Shown: positions 43,349 through 53,009, counted from the stretch's first letter. The stretch is DNA of 64,000 nucleotides from Bacteroides mediterraneensis (GCF_016900355.1 NZ_JACJKA010000005.1:1-64000); one strand, 5' to 3'. Numbers and translations: made by a program. The notes: generated by a model not told the origin, from the letters alone.

Positions 43349-44321
43349 TGGTAATGTCAAAAGGTACTATCAAATAATCGAATGGAGTTGAACTGGAAAG
43401 CGTCCCGGAAAATATCATTCTCTTTCCGGTAAACGAATTGGAGAGATAAACCTTATAAGGTATATTATACATCTTCATTCCAGTAAAGACTTCCAAGCGT
43501 ACTTTCCTGCCGGGTTCCAGTTTCTTTTCCACCCCCAGGTTTTTGTCCAGCCCCGCATCCAGCCTTTGCTCCTGAACACAGAAAGGCACCTTCGTGCCAT
43601 ATAATCCCGGCACGCCATTCACCACATCCGGAATCTCAACCTGAGAAAGAGAATCTTCCAACAATTGCTGTACATCCTCTCTCCCTATATTTCCGCTGCT
43701 ACCCAACATGGAAAATTCTACTGTACGGGCTGAATTGCGGTAGGGATAAAAACACACTGTCACGGGCTGGGTACTGTTCAGGGTATTCACTACCATTTCG
43801 TCTACCGGCTCCAACATATTGTCATAAAAAGAGAACTGACTCCAGTCGTATGCTACACTGTCTACCTGATATTTCCTGGTCGGTGCAAAAGAAATTTGAA
43901 TCATCTTTTCTTCGTAACGGTTGCCTACCCTGATTGCGGCCTCAAACGGCCTGTCATAAAGATTTTCTCCGGCAATCAGATGCAATTCGCGACTAGTCCT
44001 TTTTTCCACCTGAAAATCCAGAAAGGTATTTCGGCAATGCACAATACCGGTTTCGCCTTCTTCAAACGGAAGCGATTTTCCGTTCTTCCCTTCCAGGTCG
44101 GTGGCAAACACGGACATATCCGACCGCAAATAATTTATATCTATAATGCTCCAATTGTCGGTATCAAAACGAACCGTAACCTCGTTTTCTGTCTCCGAAA
44201 GGGAAACAGTCGGACAATCCGTCAAAAATTCATCAATAAAGACCTCGCTGTTGCATCCAGCCAACACCGACATCAAACTTAGGATACTGCATTGCAGCAT
44301 ACAAAACGTGCTTTTCATCAT
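43335..44321 (-). CDS. lipoprotein of unknown function
   Basis: 328 residues from 44321 with a lipoprotein signal (SLMSVLAGCNSE). The body is beta-rich and polar with no motif I recognise; HRN-type or catalytic patterns are absent. Features include EVTVRFDTDNWSIIDI and a late DKNLGVEKKLEPGRKVRLEVF. Its stop overlaps the start of the PagL-like deacylase, so the two are probably co-translated. It may assist that enzyme or bind an envelope ligand. Confidence 0.7.
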   Translation of the reverse strand: MMKSTFCMLQCSILSLMSVLAGCNSEVFIDEFLTDCPTVSLSETENEVTVRFDTDNWSIIDINYLRSDMSVFATDLEGKNGKSLPFEEGETGIVHCRNTFLDFQVEKRTSRELHLIAGENLYDRPFEAAIRVGNRYEEKMIQISFAPTRKYQVDSVAYDWSQFSFYDNMLEPVDEMVVNTLNSTQPVTVCFYPYRNSARTVEFSMLGSSGNIGREDVQQLLEDSLSQVEIPDVVNGVPGLYGTKVPFCVQEQRLDAGLDKNLGVEKKLEPGRKVRLEVFTGMKMYNIPYKVYLSNSFTGKRMIFSGTLSSSTPFDYLIVPFDITNEDE

Positions 44322-44423
44322 ACCTGTAATTTCATTCAAACGTGAATCTTTTGCCGACAAACAGACTGACAGCTTTGGTCGCGTAAAATTAGAGTTTTTT
44401 TCAATATGACAAATAGATTCTCA

Positions 44424-44465
44424 TAAAAAAGCCCGCCATTGAACTATTTTTAGCAATGACGGGCT
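44424..44465 (-). terminator. terminator of the SusCD/imelysin operon
   Basis: AGCCCGCCATTG (44430) pairs with CAATGACGGGCT (44454). Six A on the left are a T-run on the minus strand. It separates the nine-gene operon from the lipoprotein/deacylase pair. Confidence 0.85.
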
Positions 44466-44486
44466 CTTACCAATCTTCCTCTTTAC

Positions 44487-45464
44487 TTACATACGATGTT
44501 TCCGGCAACCTGAGTTTCGGAAAATGCTGACACATCCCTTGAAAGGAGAAAGCAAATTTCCGGCTATGGTATTCGAAGCATGAAGTCCCCGCCCCGGCAG
44601 ACCGAAGTGCAGGTCTTTTTCCGGACAATCGACGAAACGTACCCACGTGTGGCACCAATAATCCCAAATAGCCAGGCGGGAACCGAAGTTGCTGTGGCAG
44701 AACCGGGCTTCGTCACTGTGATGAATCTGGTGCTGATAAGGACTCATCAACACTACTTCCAGCCACCGCGGATATTTCAAAGGCACAGAAGAATGGCGGA
44801 GATTGGCCCCAGCCATGAAGAACAGAAAGCTGAACGAGTTGACGCCCCAAATCGTGGCGCGGGCCACCAAGTGATTGTTGAAGTAGAAGAAAAGGCCGGT
44901 CACCAGCACAAAAGCCGCCATACCTTGTAAGTTCTGCAACAGGATTTCCACGGGATGCATACGATAGAGCGTAAACGGGTTCATGACCGTGGCCGAATGA
45001 TGCACCTTGTGAAACTCCCACAGATAACGGTTGCGGTGCAAGTAGTAATGCGTGACAAAGACAAAAAAGTCTTTCACGAGAAACAAAACCACGGGATAGC
45101 AAAAAGCCACCCACAGACTGGAAGAAGCGTCCGGACGAGGTCCCAGCCAATTGGTCAGTTGTATGGACAAGGCGTAGGCCAGCATGGAACCGACCGACAA
45201 ATAGGGCACGATGCATACCGCCTTGAAACACAAACCGATGAAGAACAGACCATAGTCTGTACGGGCAGAACTGCTCCACCAGTTACGCTTGGCAAACAAT
45301 TCCCGCCAGCTTTCCGCCAACGATTTTCTATGTACAAAATACAAAAGACAGAGCCCTATCAGTCCGGACATCAGAAGATAACCGATAAAGACTCTCCGTG
45401 CAGGGTCGAACAAATACGCCACTGGCAACCAGACTGCTTCTTTAAATAATTCCATCCAATTCAT
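44487..45464 (-). CDS. sterol desaturase / fatty acid hydroxylase superfamily membrane protein
   Basis: A 325-residue protein with four or more membrane helices. It carries the di-iron His clusters of the superfamily: HYYLH (HxxxH), HKVHH (HxxHH) and HQIHH (HxxHH). Relatives use O2 to hydroxylate or desaturate lipids, carotenoids or sterols. It lies 14 nt after the FecA-like receptor, as the last gene of an iron-related operon. The iron requirement fits that context. An O2-dependent enzyme in an anaerobe is notable; the substrate is unknown. Confidence 0.85.
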   Translation of the reverse strand: MNWMELFKEAVWLPVAYLFDPARRVFIGYLLMSGLIGLCLLYFVHRKSLAESWRELFAKRNWWSSSARTDYGLFFIGLCFKAVCIVPYLSVGSMLAYALSIQLTNWLGPRPDASSSLWVAFCYPVVLFLVKDFFVFVTHYYLHRNRYLWEFHKVHHSATVMNPFTLYRMHPVEILLQNLQGMAAFVLVTGLFFYFNNHLVARATIWGVNSFSFLFFMAGANLRHSSVPLKYPRWLEVVLMSPYQHQIHHSDEARFCHSNFGSRLAIWDYWCHTWVRFVDCPEKDLHFGLPGRGLHASNTIAGNLLSPFKGCVSIFRNSGCRKHRM

Positions 45465-45478
45465 TTTTCTGCGTTGAT

Positions 45479-47992
45479 TTAGAAATGTAATTCCAGGGTC
45501 AGCATCATGTTGAACGGAGCCGAGGGAATGATGCCTGGCCCCGGATAGCCTGTAGCCCTGCGGGTCATATAAATCTCGTTTCCGATGTTCTGCAAAGAGA
45601 GTACCAGCCCCGCATAACGGGTGGCTTGGTAGCTGACACTCGCATCCACCACACAGAAACCGGGAATGGCTCCATAGATACCATACACTCCGTCGTTAGG
45701 GTCCATCGGTTCATTGGAAGCGTCGGTGTACTGGAAAGAGGTACCGCTCACCTGCACGGCTGCCGAGAAGCGCCGGAAACTCAAATTGAGTCCTCCTTTC
45801 AGGTTATACAACGGCACAAACTCTATCTGCTTCCGGGACTGCCCCAGGTAACGGGAACCGGTCACAGCCACACTGGCATAGACTTCCGGCTTCAGATCCT
45901 CGTGAATCACCCGGGCAAAGGAAGACAAGTCGACTGAACAAGTACCTTCCATCCCATAACTGATACCGTTCCCCACATTGTCGCGGTAACGGTGGTAGGT
46001 GCCCTTCATCTCCGGATTCTCCCGATAGTATTCTCCGATGCGGTTACCGTAGTAGAGGAAGAAAGCACTGACATCATAACTGAGCAGACTCTTCCCGCGG
46101 GAACGGACTCCCACATCACTGGAATAGCCCGACTCATCCTTCAAGTCGGGATTGACGGCCAGTCCAGGGGATACGGTACGCATGTCATTGAACGTAATGG
46201 CCCGGTAATTCCGGGTGGCGTTGGCATAGAATTCAGCACGGGGCAACTTGCACGAAGCCGCAATTCCGGCCAAGAGGATGGTCCGGTTCTTATGCACCCG
46301 GTCTTTCAGCACATCGTTTTGCAGTTGGGGTGTCCCGTCGGTGTAGGCCACACGGTAGTGTGACAACTCACCCAAGATTCCGGTACGGATAATCTCGAAA
46401 CGCAGACCCGGCACCACGGTCCACTTCTCTCCCAAACGGATGGAAGCCTCACTGAAGCAGGCCAGGTTCAGGTTGGGATAACGGTAGAAAGAATGTAGTC
46501 CGACCCTGCCGTTCATGTCCGACAAATCCGTGGTCCGCTCCACTGGCGTGAAATCGGGGCCTTTTCCCCGGCTGCCCGGAGCCTGTTCCCCCGTATTCCG
46601 TCCCTGATAGTATTTCATGCCGACCACCCACGAGGATTTCACTTCTGAAAAAGGAAGATGGAATCGTTTCAAGTAGCGGGCCTCCAGGCTCCAGTTGACA
46701 AAGATGCCGCGCTGCAAATCCCGATCTACATTCTGCGGGTCGGGTGACCCCACCCGCTTGGTGTGGTATCCCACCGTAAAGCGACGAGCATACAAACCGA
46801 CCGCATGGAAATTCACCTCATCCCCACTCTCCTCAAAGGTTTTCCGGTACTTGAACGACAGAATGTTCCAGTCCACCATGAACCAGTTGCGTTCCCGGTT
46901 GCTTTGGTAGGGATTCTCTGCAAACATCTTGTCGGTCAGTCCGCCGGGCTGGTGTTCCAGATAATGGTATTTCAGCACATCCAGCTTGTAAAGTTCATAG
47001 GTACTGGGCCGGTAGAAAAACTGACCTAACACGCTGTATCCTTTGAAGTCGGCATTGGGACGACACCCGTTTCCCTTCTTGACCGTCCCCGACAGGTAGT
47101 AGGCGAATTTGCCCAACGTACCCGACAGTCGGGTATAGGAACTCAAAAAACCGTAACTGCCATACGACACGTGCTGCCTTACCTCCACTTTCTTGTCGGC
47201 CGGAGGCTCCGAAAGTTTGAAGTTCACCATCCCCCCAAACTGTGAACCGTACTGCAAGGCCGAAGCCCCGCGAAACACCTGCACCTCCTTGATGTCATTG
47301 GCATTGGGGGTGTAATAACTTTCCGGATAGCCCAAAGGGTCGGCACTGATGTCGTAGCCGTTCTGCCGCATATTGAAATTGGAAGAACGGTTGGGGTTCA
47401 GTCCCCGGGTACCGATGTTCAGTTGCAGCCCGCCCTCACTTCCTTCCTGAATCGTGATGCCGGGCACGTTCCGGAACAACTGACGGGTATTGTTGGCTGC
47501 CTTGTTGAACAGCATATTTTCCGTCAAAGTCACGTTACTTTTCTTGCCGGCGAAAATCATGGCTTCCTCCACATCGCGCATAAAGCGCTGTCCCTGTTCC
47601 TTGCGGGAAGCACTGCCCTTCACCTGTACCTCACCTAACATATACTCCTGGGGGCGGAACGACAGGTCGCACCGCACGGAATCACGCTCCGTCAGCTGCA
47701 CGTTGACGTAGGTCACCTTGTCGGGCTGTCCGCAGCGACGGAACATCAGGGACAGGAAGGTGTAATCAGGACGTTTCACGGTAAGCGCATACCCAGTTCC
47801 TTTGTCATTGGTCTGCACCTGTACCGACTGATTACCCGCCAGACCGAAAATCTCCAGGCAAACGGGTCCCTTCACCTGCTTTTCTTCCCATTGAATATCG
47901 CCGTAAAGATGCAGCAGTGACTGAGAAAATCCCGGCACTGCCCACCCGATGCTTCCACCGCATAAAATGATACACAATAAAATCTTTTTCAT
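45479..47992 (-). CDS. TonB-dependent outer-membrane receptor, FecA-like
   Basis: An 837-residue receptor. Signal peptide to about residue 23, then a carboxypeptidase-regulatory-like beta domain (25-115). The plug follows with NTRQLFRNVPGITIQEGSEG, IGTRGLNPNRSSNFNMRQNG and EVQVFRGASALQYGSQFGG, the strongest FecA-like signature. A 22-strand barrel ends in LTLELHF. It imports iron chelates or similar ligands using TonB energy. It is gene 8 of the operon, 13 nt after the imelysin-like gene, which supports an iron role. Confidence 0.92.
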   Translation of the reverse strand: MKKILLCIILCGGSIGWAVPGFSQSLLHLYGDIQWEEKQVKGPVCLEIFGLAGNQSVQVQTNDKGTGYALTVKRPDYTFLSLMFRRCGQPDKVTYVNVQLTERDSVRCDLSFRPQEYMLGEVQVKGSASRKEQGQRFMRDVEEAMIFAGKKSNVTLTENMLFNKAANNTRQLFRNVPGITIQEGSEGGLQLNIGTRGLNPNRSSNFNMRQNGYDISADPLGYPESYYTPNANDIKEVQVFRGASALQYGSQFGGMVNFKLSEPPADKKVEVRQHVSYGSYGFLSSYTRLSGTLGKFAYYLSGTVKKGNGCRPNADFKGYSVLGQFFYRPSTYELYKLDVLKYHYLEHQPGGLTDKMFAENPYQSNRERNWFMVDWNILSFKYRKTFEESGDEVNFHAVGLYARRFTVGYHTKRVGSPDPQNVDRDLQRGIFVNWSLEARYLKRFHLPFSEVKSSWVVGMKYYQGRNTGEQAPGSRGKGPDFTPVERTTDLSDMNGRVGLHSFYRYPNLNLACFSEASIRLGEKWTVVPGLRFEIIRTGILGELSHYRVAYTDGTPQLQNDVLKDRVHKNRTILLAGIAASCKLPRAEFYANATRNYRAITFNDMRTVSPGLAVNPDLKDESGYSSDVGVRSRGKSLLSYDVSAFFLYYGNRIGEYYRENPEMKGTYHRYRDNVGNGISYGMEGTCSVDLSSFARVIHEDLKPEVYASVAVTGSRYLGQSRKQIEFVPLYNLKGGLNLSFRRFSAAVQVSGTSFQYTDASNEPMDPNDGVYGIYGAIPGFCVVDASVSYQATRYAGLVLSLQNIGNEIYMTRRATGYPGPGIIPSAPFNMMLTLELHF

Positions 47993-48005
47993 CGGTCCTC
48001 CGTTT

Positions 48006-49151
48006 TTAATCGCCCTCTTCGCCGTCGCTGTACGTCACCGTAAGCCCCAACGCCGACACCACTTCCGTTTTCAAGATTCCAACCACTTTCTGCAGTTCCG
48101 CATACACCCGCTTCAGCTTCTCCGTTCCTTCCGGAGTTGCAGCCAGCCGGGCCAGGTCGGTCGTCTCCTTATCCAGTTCGGCATGCAGCGCCGTGAACAC
48201 CTGTTCCATTTTTTGCAGAATCTCCGTTCTCTTGGCAGGAGGAAGGTATTCTCCCAACATCGTGGCAAAAGAAAGCGCCCCATTCTTGACCGAGGACTCC
48301 CCATACGGATAACCGTCATAGAAGCGTTGGAAAGCCTGAACAGACCGAACCAACAAGCGGGTGGAAAGTCCCTCTCCATGGTAATAAGCCTCCACCGTCA
48401 TCGGCTCCGGCTGATGGACTGAAACGCCATAAATGCCCACCGGAATGCCGACCTTGGCTGTCCGGATATGGGCCTCAAAGTTACTCATCAGCAGGTTGAG
48501 CACCACGTTCAGACTACCGCCCACGGAGAAATCATCGTTACGCACAAAATTGTCGCCACCTTTCTCATAAGAGGCATACACCGCCTCAGCCTGCTTCACT
48601 AACAACCGGGTCAATACCGGAAAGAAAGACAGATACTCTCGTCCCGTTTCTCCCGTTAAATCCACCCGGCCGGAATACAGCAAATAATCGAGTGCCGCAT
48701 AGCCCAAGGCATTGGGAGACAACACCCCACGGTCCAACCGCTCCGACAAAGCCTCTGCCGAATACCGATTCCGCACAGCATCTTCCAACTGGGCCTTATT
48801 GACCGGAAAACGGGCCGATACCGGGTACAGACCATAAAGCTCTCCCACGAAATAAGGCTGGTCGAAAATAATCAGGTCTTGCAAGGACAGGAAAGCGGTC
48901 TCATACTGCTGCTTCAGCTCTACTAATTTTTCAGGATATTTCTCCAGTTCTCCAGCGATTTCATCCAAACGCCGCACCTGAGCCAAATAGCCAGCATAGG
49001 CAGGTAATATCTGTTGCCGATACCAGAAATCCAGGTATTGCGGATCAATCTTGGAGTTTCCATTGTATCCTTTGATGGGGGTGTACACACACGAGGTAAA
49101 ACCCACCATGCTACCCAGCAAAAGCAGGCCTATCCACACATAGTTCTTCAT
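48006..49151 (-). CDS. imelysin-like (M75 family) lipoprotein with altered GxHxxE
   Basis: A 381-residue lipoprotein (Cys near 21 in FTSCVYTPI). The fold signatures of imelysin/EfeO-like iron-uptake proteins are visible: DFWYRQQILPAYAGYLAQVR and a helix with SLQDLIIFDQPYFVGELY. The family GxHxxE motif reads GYAALD (residues about 150-155), missing the His and with Asp for Glu. It probably binds a metal complex or partner rather than acting as a peptidase. It lies 17 nt after the DUF4856 gene. Confidence 0.78.
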   Translation of the reverse strand: MKNYVWIGLLLLGSMVGFTSCVYTPIKGYNGNSKIDPQYLDFWYRQQILPAYAGYLAQVRRLDEIAGELEKYPEKLVELKQQYETAFLSLQDLIIFDQPYFVGELYGLYPVSARFPVNKAQLEDAVRNRYSAEALSERLDRGVLSPNALGYAALDYLLYSGRVDLTGETGREYLSFFPVLTRLLVKQAEAVYASYEKGGDNFVRNDDFSVGGSLNVVLNLLMSNFEAHIRTAKVGIPVGIYGVSVHQPEPMTVEAYYHGEGLSTRLLVRSVQAFQRFYDGYPYGESSVKNGALSFATMLGEYLPPAKRTEILQKMEQVFTALHAELDKETTDLARLAATPEGTEKLKRVYAELQKVVGILKTEVVSALGLTVTYSDGEEGD

Positions 49152-49168
49152 GTTTGGTCAATGCTTTT

Positions 49169-50296
49169 TTAGTGAAAATACTGATGTACTTTTTCAATAG
49201 CCGCGCTGATGGAACCTTCCTGTACCCCGGTGAGTCGGTCTTTCTCCCACACGCCTGTCTCGCCTTGCGTCAGTCCGTTGTAAAGGGCGACCGCCTGCTC
49301 CCACGTGATCCGGGATTTCCCAGCCTCATCCTTCACAAACGGAAGGGCCAGGATAAACCCAAGCGCCTCTCCCATGGAATGGAAATAGCCTTCGCTCGGC
49401 ACCGAAACTGTCCGTTCCAGGAAGGTCTGGCTTTCCCGCAAATAATAGACCGTACGCAAGGAAAACAATTGGGCCATCTGCCCGCGAAGGAAAGCCACCT
49501 GCTTCCGCACTTCCTCCAGATTGTGGTCCCCAATGGCCTTCCGTCCCTTGTAAAAAGCCTGATAGACCGAGGTATTGATGCCGCTCAGTCCCTGCATGCC
49601 CACCGCCTCTTTTTCAATATAGTTAGCCAAGAACAAAGGAGCCAGCCGATTCGGGTCTACGTCCAACGTACCCAAATAGCCATAAGCAATGTCCCAGCAA
49701 TGCGCCATCTCCGTATAGTTCTTACCGGCCACCAGCGATGCATTGTCCGCCTTCAGGGCCTTTTCCAGGAAATAATCGACCTTGTCGAGCGTCAAAGCCC
49801 CCATCAGGGCTTTCTGGATGACCTGCCCTAATTCCACCCCTTTTTCGTCCAGCATCCGAGATTCTTCATTCGACACCGCCACCGTACCCGACACGCCTAG
49901 CTGTGCTTTCCGGCTGACTGCCTCACTATTCACCAGTGCATACAGCTGGTCTGCCAGTCCGGAAATACGGTCGGCTACCGGCTTTCTGAGTGCTTCATTC
50001 GTCGGAGACAAGGCACTCGCAATGACCTTCCGGTAGTTCTCCAGCTGTTTGGAAAAATTGCTCTGCGTCTTGCTGTTGATGGCATTGTTGAAATGGCGGA
50101 AAGCCAGAATCATGTCTCTCGATTCTCCAATGTCCACCGTAGAAATTCCGTTTTGAGTAAACTTATATTCCATCAGGAGCTCCTCTTTCTTCTCTTCGGT
50201 TGAATCGGTCATTCTTTCCAATTCTTTTTTCGCACAACCGGAGAGCAGACAAGCTGCACTTCCCAAATACATCATCCATAAAGTGATTTTTTTCAT
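49169..50296 (-). CDS. DUF4856-like lipoprotein
   Basis: 375 residues with a lipoprotein signal (CLLSGCAKKE). It is mostly helical. The AHCWDIAYGYLG stretch near residue 205 matches the HWDEAFGY-type core of DUF4856, a Bacteroidota family usually found beside imelysins. Function unestablished; a substrate-binding or receptor-associated role in metal uptake is plausible. It lies 18 nt after the preceding lipoprotein gene. Confidence 0.72.
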   Translation of the reverse strand: MKKITLWMMYLGSAACLLSGCAKKELERMTDSTEEKKEELLMEYKFTQNGISTVDIGESRDMILAFRHFNNAINSKTQSNFSKQLENYRKVIASALSPTNEALRKPVADRISGLADQLYALVNSEAVSRKAQLGVSGTVAVSNEESRMLDEKGVELGQVIQKALMGALTLDKVDYFLEKALKADNASLVAGKNYTEMAHCWDIAYGYLGTLDVDPNRLAPLFLANYIEKEAVGMQGLSGINTSVYQAFYKGRKAIGDHNLEEVRKQVAFLRGQMAQLFSLRTVYYLRESQTFLERTVSVPSEGYFHSMGEALGFILALPFVKDEAGKSRITWEQAVALYNGLTQGETGVWEKDRLTGVQEGSISAAIEKVHQYFH

Positions 50297-50313
50297 TTGA
50301 TAAATTATTTAAG

Positions 50314-50964
50314 TTAAGGTAAATACATAGCTTTTGAATAAATCAGGTAGTCCACCCCATAATCGGTGATATGGAAAGATTCCGCGTTCCGGCTATACTC
50401 ATACTGCATTCCGTAGAACGTATCATCGGCATCTCCATTGACATAGAATTCCGAAGAGACATCCACCCGGCCATACGGACTGAGGAACACGGCAAAATAG
50501 AAGAGGTCGCCACTTCTCTTTTCAATCGTGTATTTCCGGTCCACTTGCTTGCCGGAAAAAGACAATACTCCGTTACGTACCTTGGAAGCAATGCAGTTCT
50601 TCCCGTCGTACAAGGTGTCGACCACCAACCGGTTATCGGTGTCCAAGTACTGAATCACCATGGCCGTCAGATTGGTCGGGTCCTGCCGGTTGTGAATGTC
50701 TGCCCGCGCATAGAAATTCAACTCTATCGAATAAGTATTGTGATCCTCTCTCTGAAACTCGTCCGACGGAGTAATCCCCCAGTCGCCCGGATGCTTCGGG
50801 AAACAGTTGAAAGGTACTCCCAACTCCAGCGGCAACTTGTCGGCTTCCTTCAAGGAAATAAACTTGCTGTAATCTTCGGGTGGCATCTCCACCGTTTCTT
50901 CCTGACAACCAACCAGCAGCACGGCCATTCCTACCCATACATAATATTTCATACATTTCTTCAT
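50314..50964 (-). CDS. operon lipoprotein of unknown family
   Basis: 216 residues with a lipoprotein signal (VLLVGCQEETVEM). The body is beta-rich (YSIELNFYARADIHNR, YTIEKRSGDLFYFAVFLSPYG) without a family I can name. It begins 3 nt after the DUF4302 gene ends and is followed 17 nt later by DUF4856. Surface exposure as part of a receptor complex is likely, but this rests on context only. Confidence 0.7.
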   Translation of the reverse strand: MKKCMKYYVWVGMAVLLVGCQEETVEMPPEDYSKFISLKEADKLPLELGVPFNCFPKHPGDWGITPSDEFQREDHNTYSIELNFYARADIHNRQDPTNLTAMVIQYLDTDNRLVVDTLYDGKNCIASKVRNGVLSFSGKQVDRKYTIEKRSGDLFYFAVFLSPYGRVDVSSEFYVNGDADDTFYGMQYEYSRNAESFHITDYGVDYLIYSKAMYLP

Positions 50965-50967
50965 TTA

Positions 50968-52062
50968 TCAATTCAATTTTATTCGGGCGGTATAAGGTCC
51001 TGCCACTCCTTCCCACTCGCGGTTTCCTTTTTCTACAAACTCCTGAAATACGACCTCCTCGTTGAACTTCAGTCCGGGCAAGAAAAAAACGCCCTCTTCA
51101 GTAGCCATATATCCCGACCCCAACGCCGTGTAATACGTGCTGCCATCGTAGCCTTCCACCGTCTTTTCCGGCTGCTCGTTCTTGTAGAACAGCTCATACT
51201 GCAAACGGTCGTAACGGGCCACCCGTTCTCCATTCTCCCGCGTATGTCCATAATGATAAGTCATACGGTCGTCCATCAGCGTATACCCAAAATCCATGGT
51301 ACTCTGATACACCACCTCTCCGGTGGCCGTCAACAACACCTGTAAAACACAGGGACGTTGAGATTTCTGGCTGCCTGCGACAAAAGAGCGTTTCCGAAAC
51401 CGTTCTTTCCGGTCAATCCGCCGTTGCATCCGTTCCTTCCATTCCTCCATCGAGAAATCGAGAGGAGTCAGTTCAATCCATTCGGAACCTTCCCCCAGAT
51501 AGTTTGCTGTACGCAACACGATTTTGTCTTTCTCCACACGTACCGGAGAAAATCGGTTTTCCACATTGACTTCAAATCCTTTTAGCTGATCGAGCATAGT
51601 AGGCGTCGTCAAAATCAGGTTCAATCCCTCCGCCACCTTTATCTCATAGTTTGCCTCCATCACCTCCAGATTGAATTCCGGAGCATAATAGGTTTTTCGC
51701 TCCATTTCCGTTTGGTCAGCGTCCGACTGCCGGTAAGCGATATCCGTCAGCATCTTCAAAGTACCGTCGGGTTGGAACTTCACAAACAGATTGTAGCCAC
51801 CCACGCCCAGACGGCGGGATAAGATTTCAGGATACAACGAGTTGTAATTTGTCTTTATATTTTCGGTGATATTCGTATTCAAATAATTGTCCACTTGCGG
51901 GAAATAACGCACCAGCCATCCGTTTTCGGCTTGACACAAGCGTTCCCGGAAATCCTTTGCCGCCGGCAAGTCCTCAATATTACTCACCGATACAGGTTCC
52001 TGCTTGCTGCACCCCATACCTAATCCGCAAACCATCACTATGCAAAACATCAATTTTTTCAT
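50968..52062 (-). CDS. DUF4302 lipoprotein
   Basis: From the internal ATG at 52062 (MKKLMFCIVMVCGLGMGCSKQ) this is a 364-residue lipoprotein; the frame is open at 52080, which would overlap the preceding gene by 4 bp. The AKDFRERLCQAENGWLVRYFPQ opening and GGYNLFVKFQPDGTLKM core fit DUF4302, a Bacteroidota family found near SusD-like genes. Function unknown, presumably a surface-exposed binding protein. Confidence 0.75.
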   Translation of the reverse strand: MKKLMFCIVMVCGLGMGCSKQEPVSVSNIEDLPAAKDFRERLCQAENGWLVRYFPQVDNYLNTNITENIKTNYNSLYPEILSRRLGVGGYNLFVKFQPDGTLKMLTDIAYRQSDADQTEMERKTYYAPEFNLEVMEANYEIKVAEGLNLILTTPTMLDQLKGFEVNVENRFSPVRVEKDKIVLRTANYLGEGSEWIELTPLDFSMEEWKERMQRRIDRKERFRKRSFVAGSQKSQRPCVLQVLLTATGEVVYQSTMDFGYTLMDDRMTYHYGHTRENGERVARYDRLQYELFYKNEQPEKTVEGYDGSTYYTALGSGYMATEEGVFFLPGLKFNEEVVFQEFVEKGNREWEGVAGPYTARIKLN

Positions 52063-52076
52063 CACACTGTTTTTTA

Positions 52077-52997
52077 TCACGAGGCCGGAGCATCGTGTGG
52101 TTGTTGATTATAATGCTTGAGAGAAGCTGAAATGACCCGGGTCAGCTGCGCTTCCCTGCGAATCTTAAAGTTCTCCCACAAAAACTCATCGACAAAAGCC
52201 ATTTTACGCTGCAATATCGCCTTGGCTCCTTCACCTCCCAGCTCTTGTGCCGTATTCAGGCATTCGTTGATTTCACTGACAGACAAGCTCACGAGCATGC
52301 TCAATGTCTCGGCAAAATCGCAAAGGGAAGATTCCATCGCCCCATTGCTGAAGAAACCTTTCTTCCAACTGTAAGGTGTACCCTGAAACTGATACTCCCC
52401 TTTGGGTATGTCCGCACTTTTCGACCACTCATAATAAAGAGAAGACGGATTGAGCGCTGCAAACTTGTCGAGTAAGGAAGGTCGTCCTTGTACCAGCCGT
52501 TTGGCAAAAGCAAAAGTCGCCATCCGCACATACGGGAACAACTTTTCTGCCGTTTCCGCCGAAAAACGATTGGCCCCAAACACCGGAAGAACAGCTTCCC
52601 CCAAAGAGGTATTAATTTCACCTATCTGCAAGGAATTCAAATTGACCTCTCCCAGCAGAAGGATTTGCCGGGGGGCATATTCCTTCACGAAAGGCGTACC
52701 ACCGGCCTGTTCAAAAGGTACTATCCACAAAGCCTTCAAGGCCTCCAGCAACGGACGAATTTTCTCCCGATTGGGCGGCAGGTTGTCAGGCCAGTCTGTT
52801 TCTCTATAAGGCGTCCGGATGTACCCTACCTCTATATTATAGGGACGAGTAAATTCCTCCGACAGCCATTGGTCCAGTTCGGTTTGTGGTCCAGGTTCCG
52901 AAGCAAAAGGATACTGTACGGCCCCCTCTTCCTTCCGGCATCCCCCTCCCAAGCAAACGATTCCTACCAAAAGCAATAAATAAATCTGTTTTCGCAT
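52077..52997 (-). CDS. Mx1-type putative metallopeptidase lipoprotein lacking HExxH
   Basis: 306 residues with a lipoprotein signal (VCLGGGCRKEE). The architecture matches the zinc-binding metallopeptidase (Peptidase_Mx1-like) lipoproteins usual after SusD. These carry HEFxHxxH, GFxSxYA and EDFAE. Here the first motif is absent; the corresponding helix reads MATFAFAKRLVQ. The later GFFSNGAMESSLCDFAETLS is recognisable, with Glu-Asp reduced to Cys-Asp. The protein is therefore probably non-catalytic, a binding or structural relative. It begins 12 nt after the SusD gene. Confidence 0.65.
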   Translation of the reverse strand: MRKQIYLLLLVGIVCLGGGCRKEEGAVQYPFASEPGPQTELDQWLSEEFTRPYNIEVGYIRTPYRETDWPDNLPPNREKIRPLLEALKALWIVPFEQAGGTPFVKEYAPRQILLLGEVNLNSLQIGEINTSLGEAVLPVFGANRFSAETAEKLFPYVRMATFAFAKRLVQGRPSLLDKFAALNPSSLYYEWSKSADIPKGEYQFQGTPYSWKKGFFSNGAMESSLCDFAETLSMLVSLSVSEINECLNTAQELGGEGAKAILQRKMAFVDEFLWENFKIRREAQLTRVISASLKHYNQQPHDAPAS

Positions 52998-53009
52998 ATC
53001 ATTATAAGT

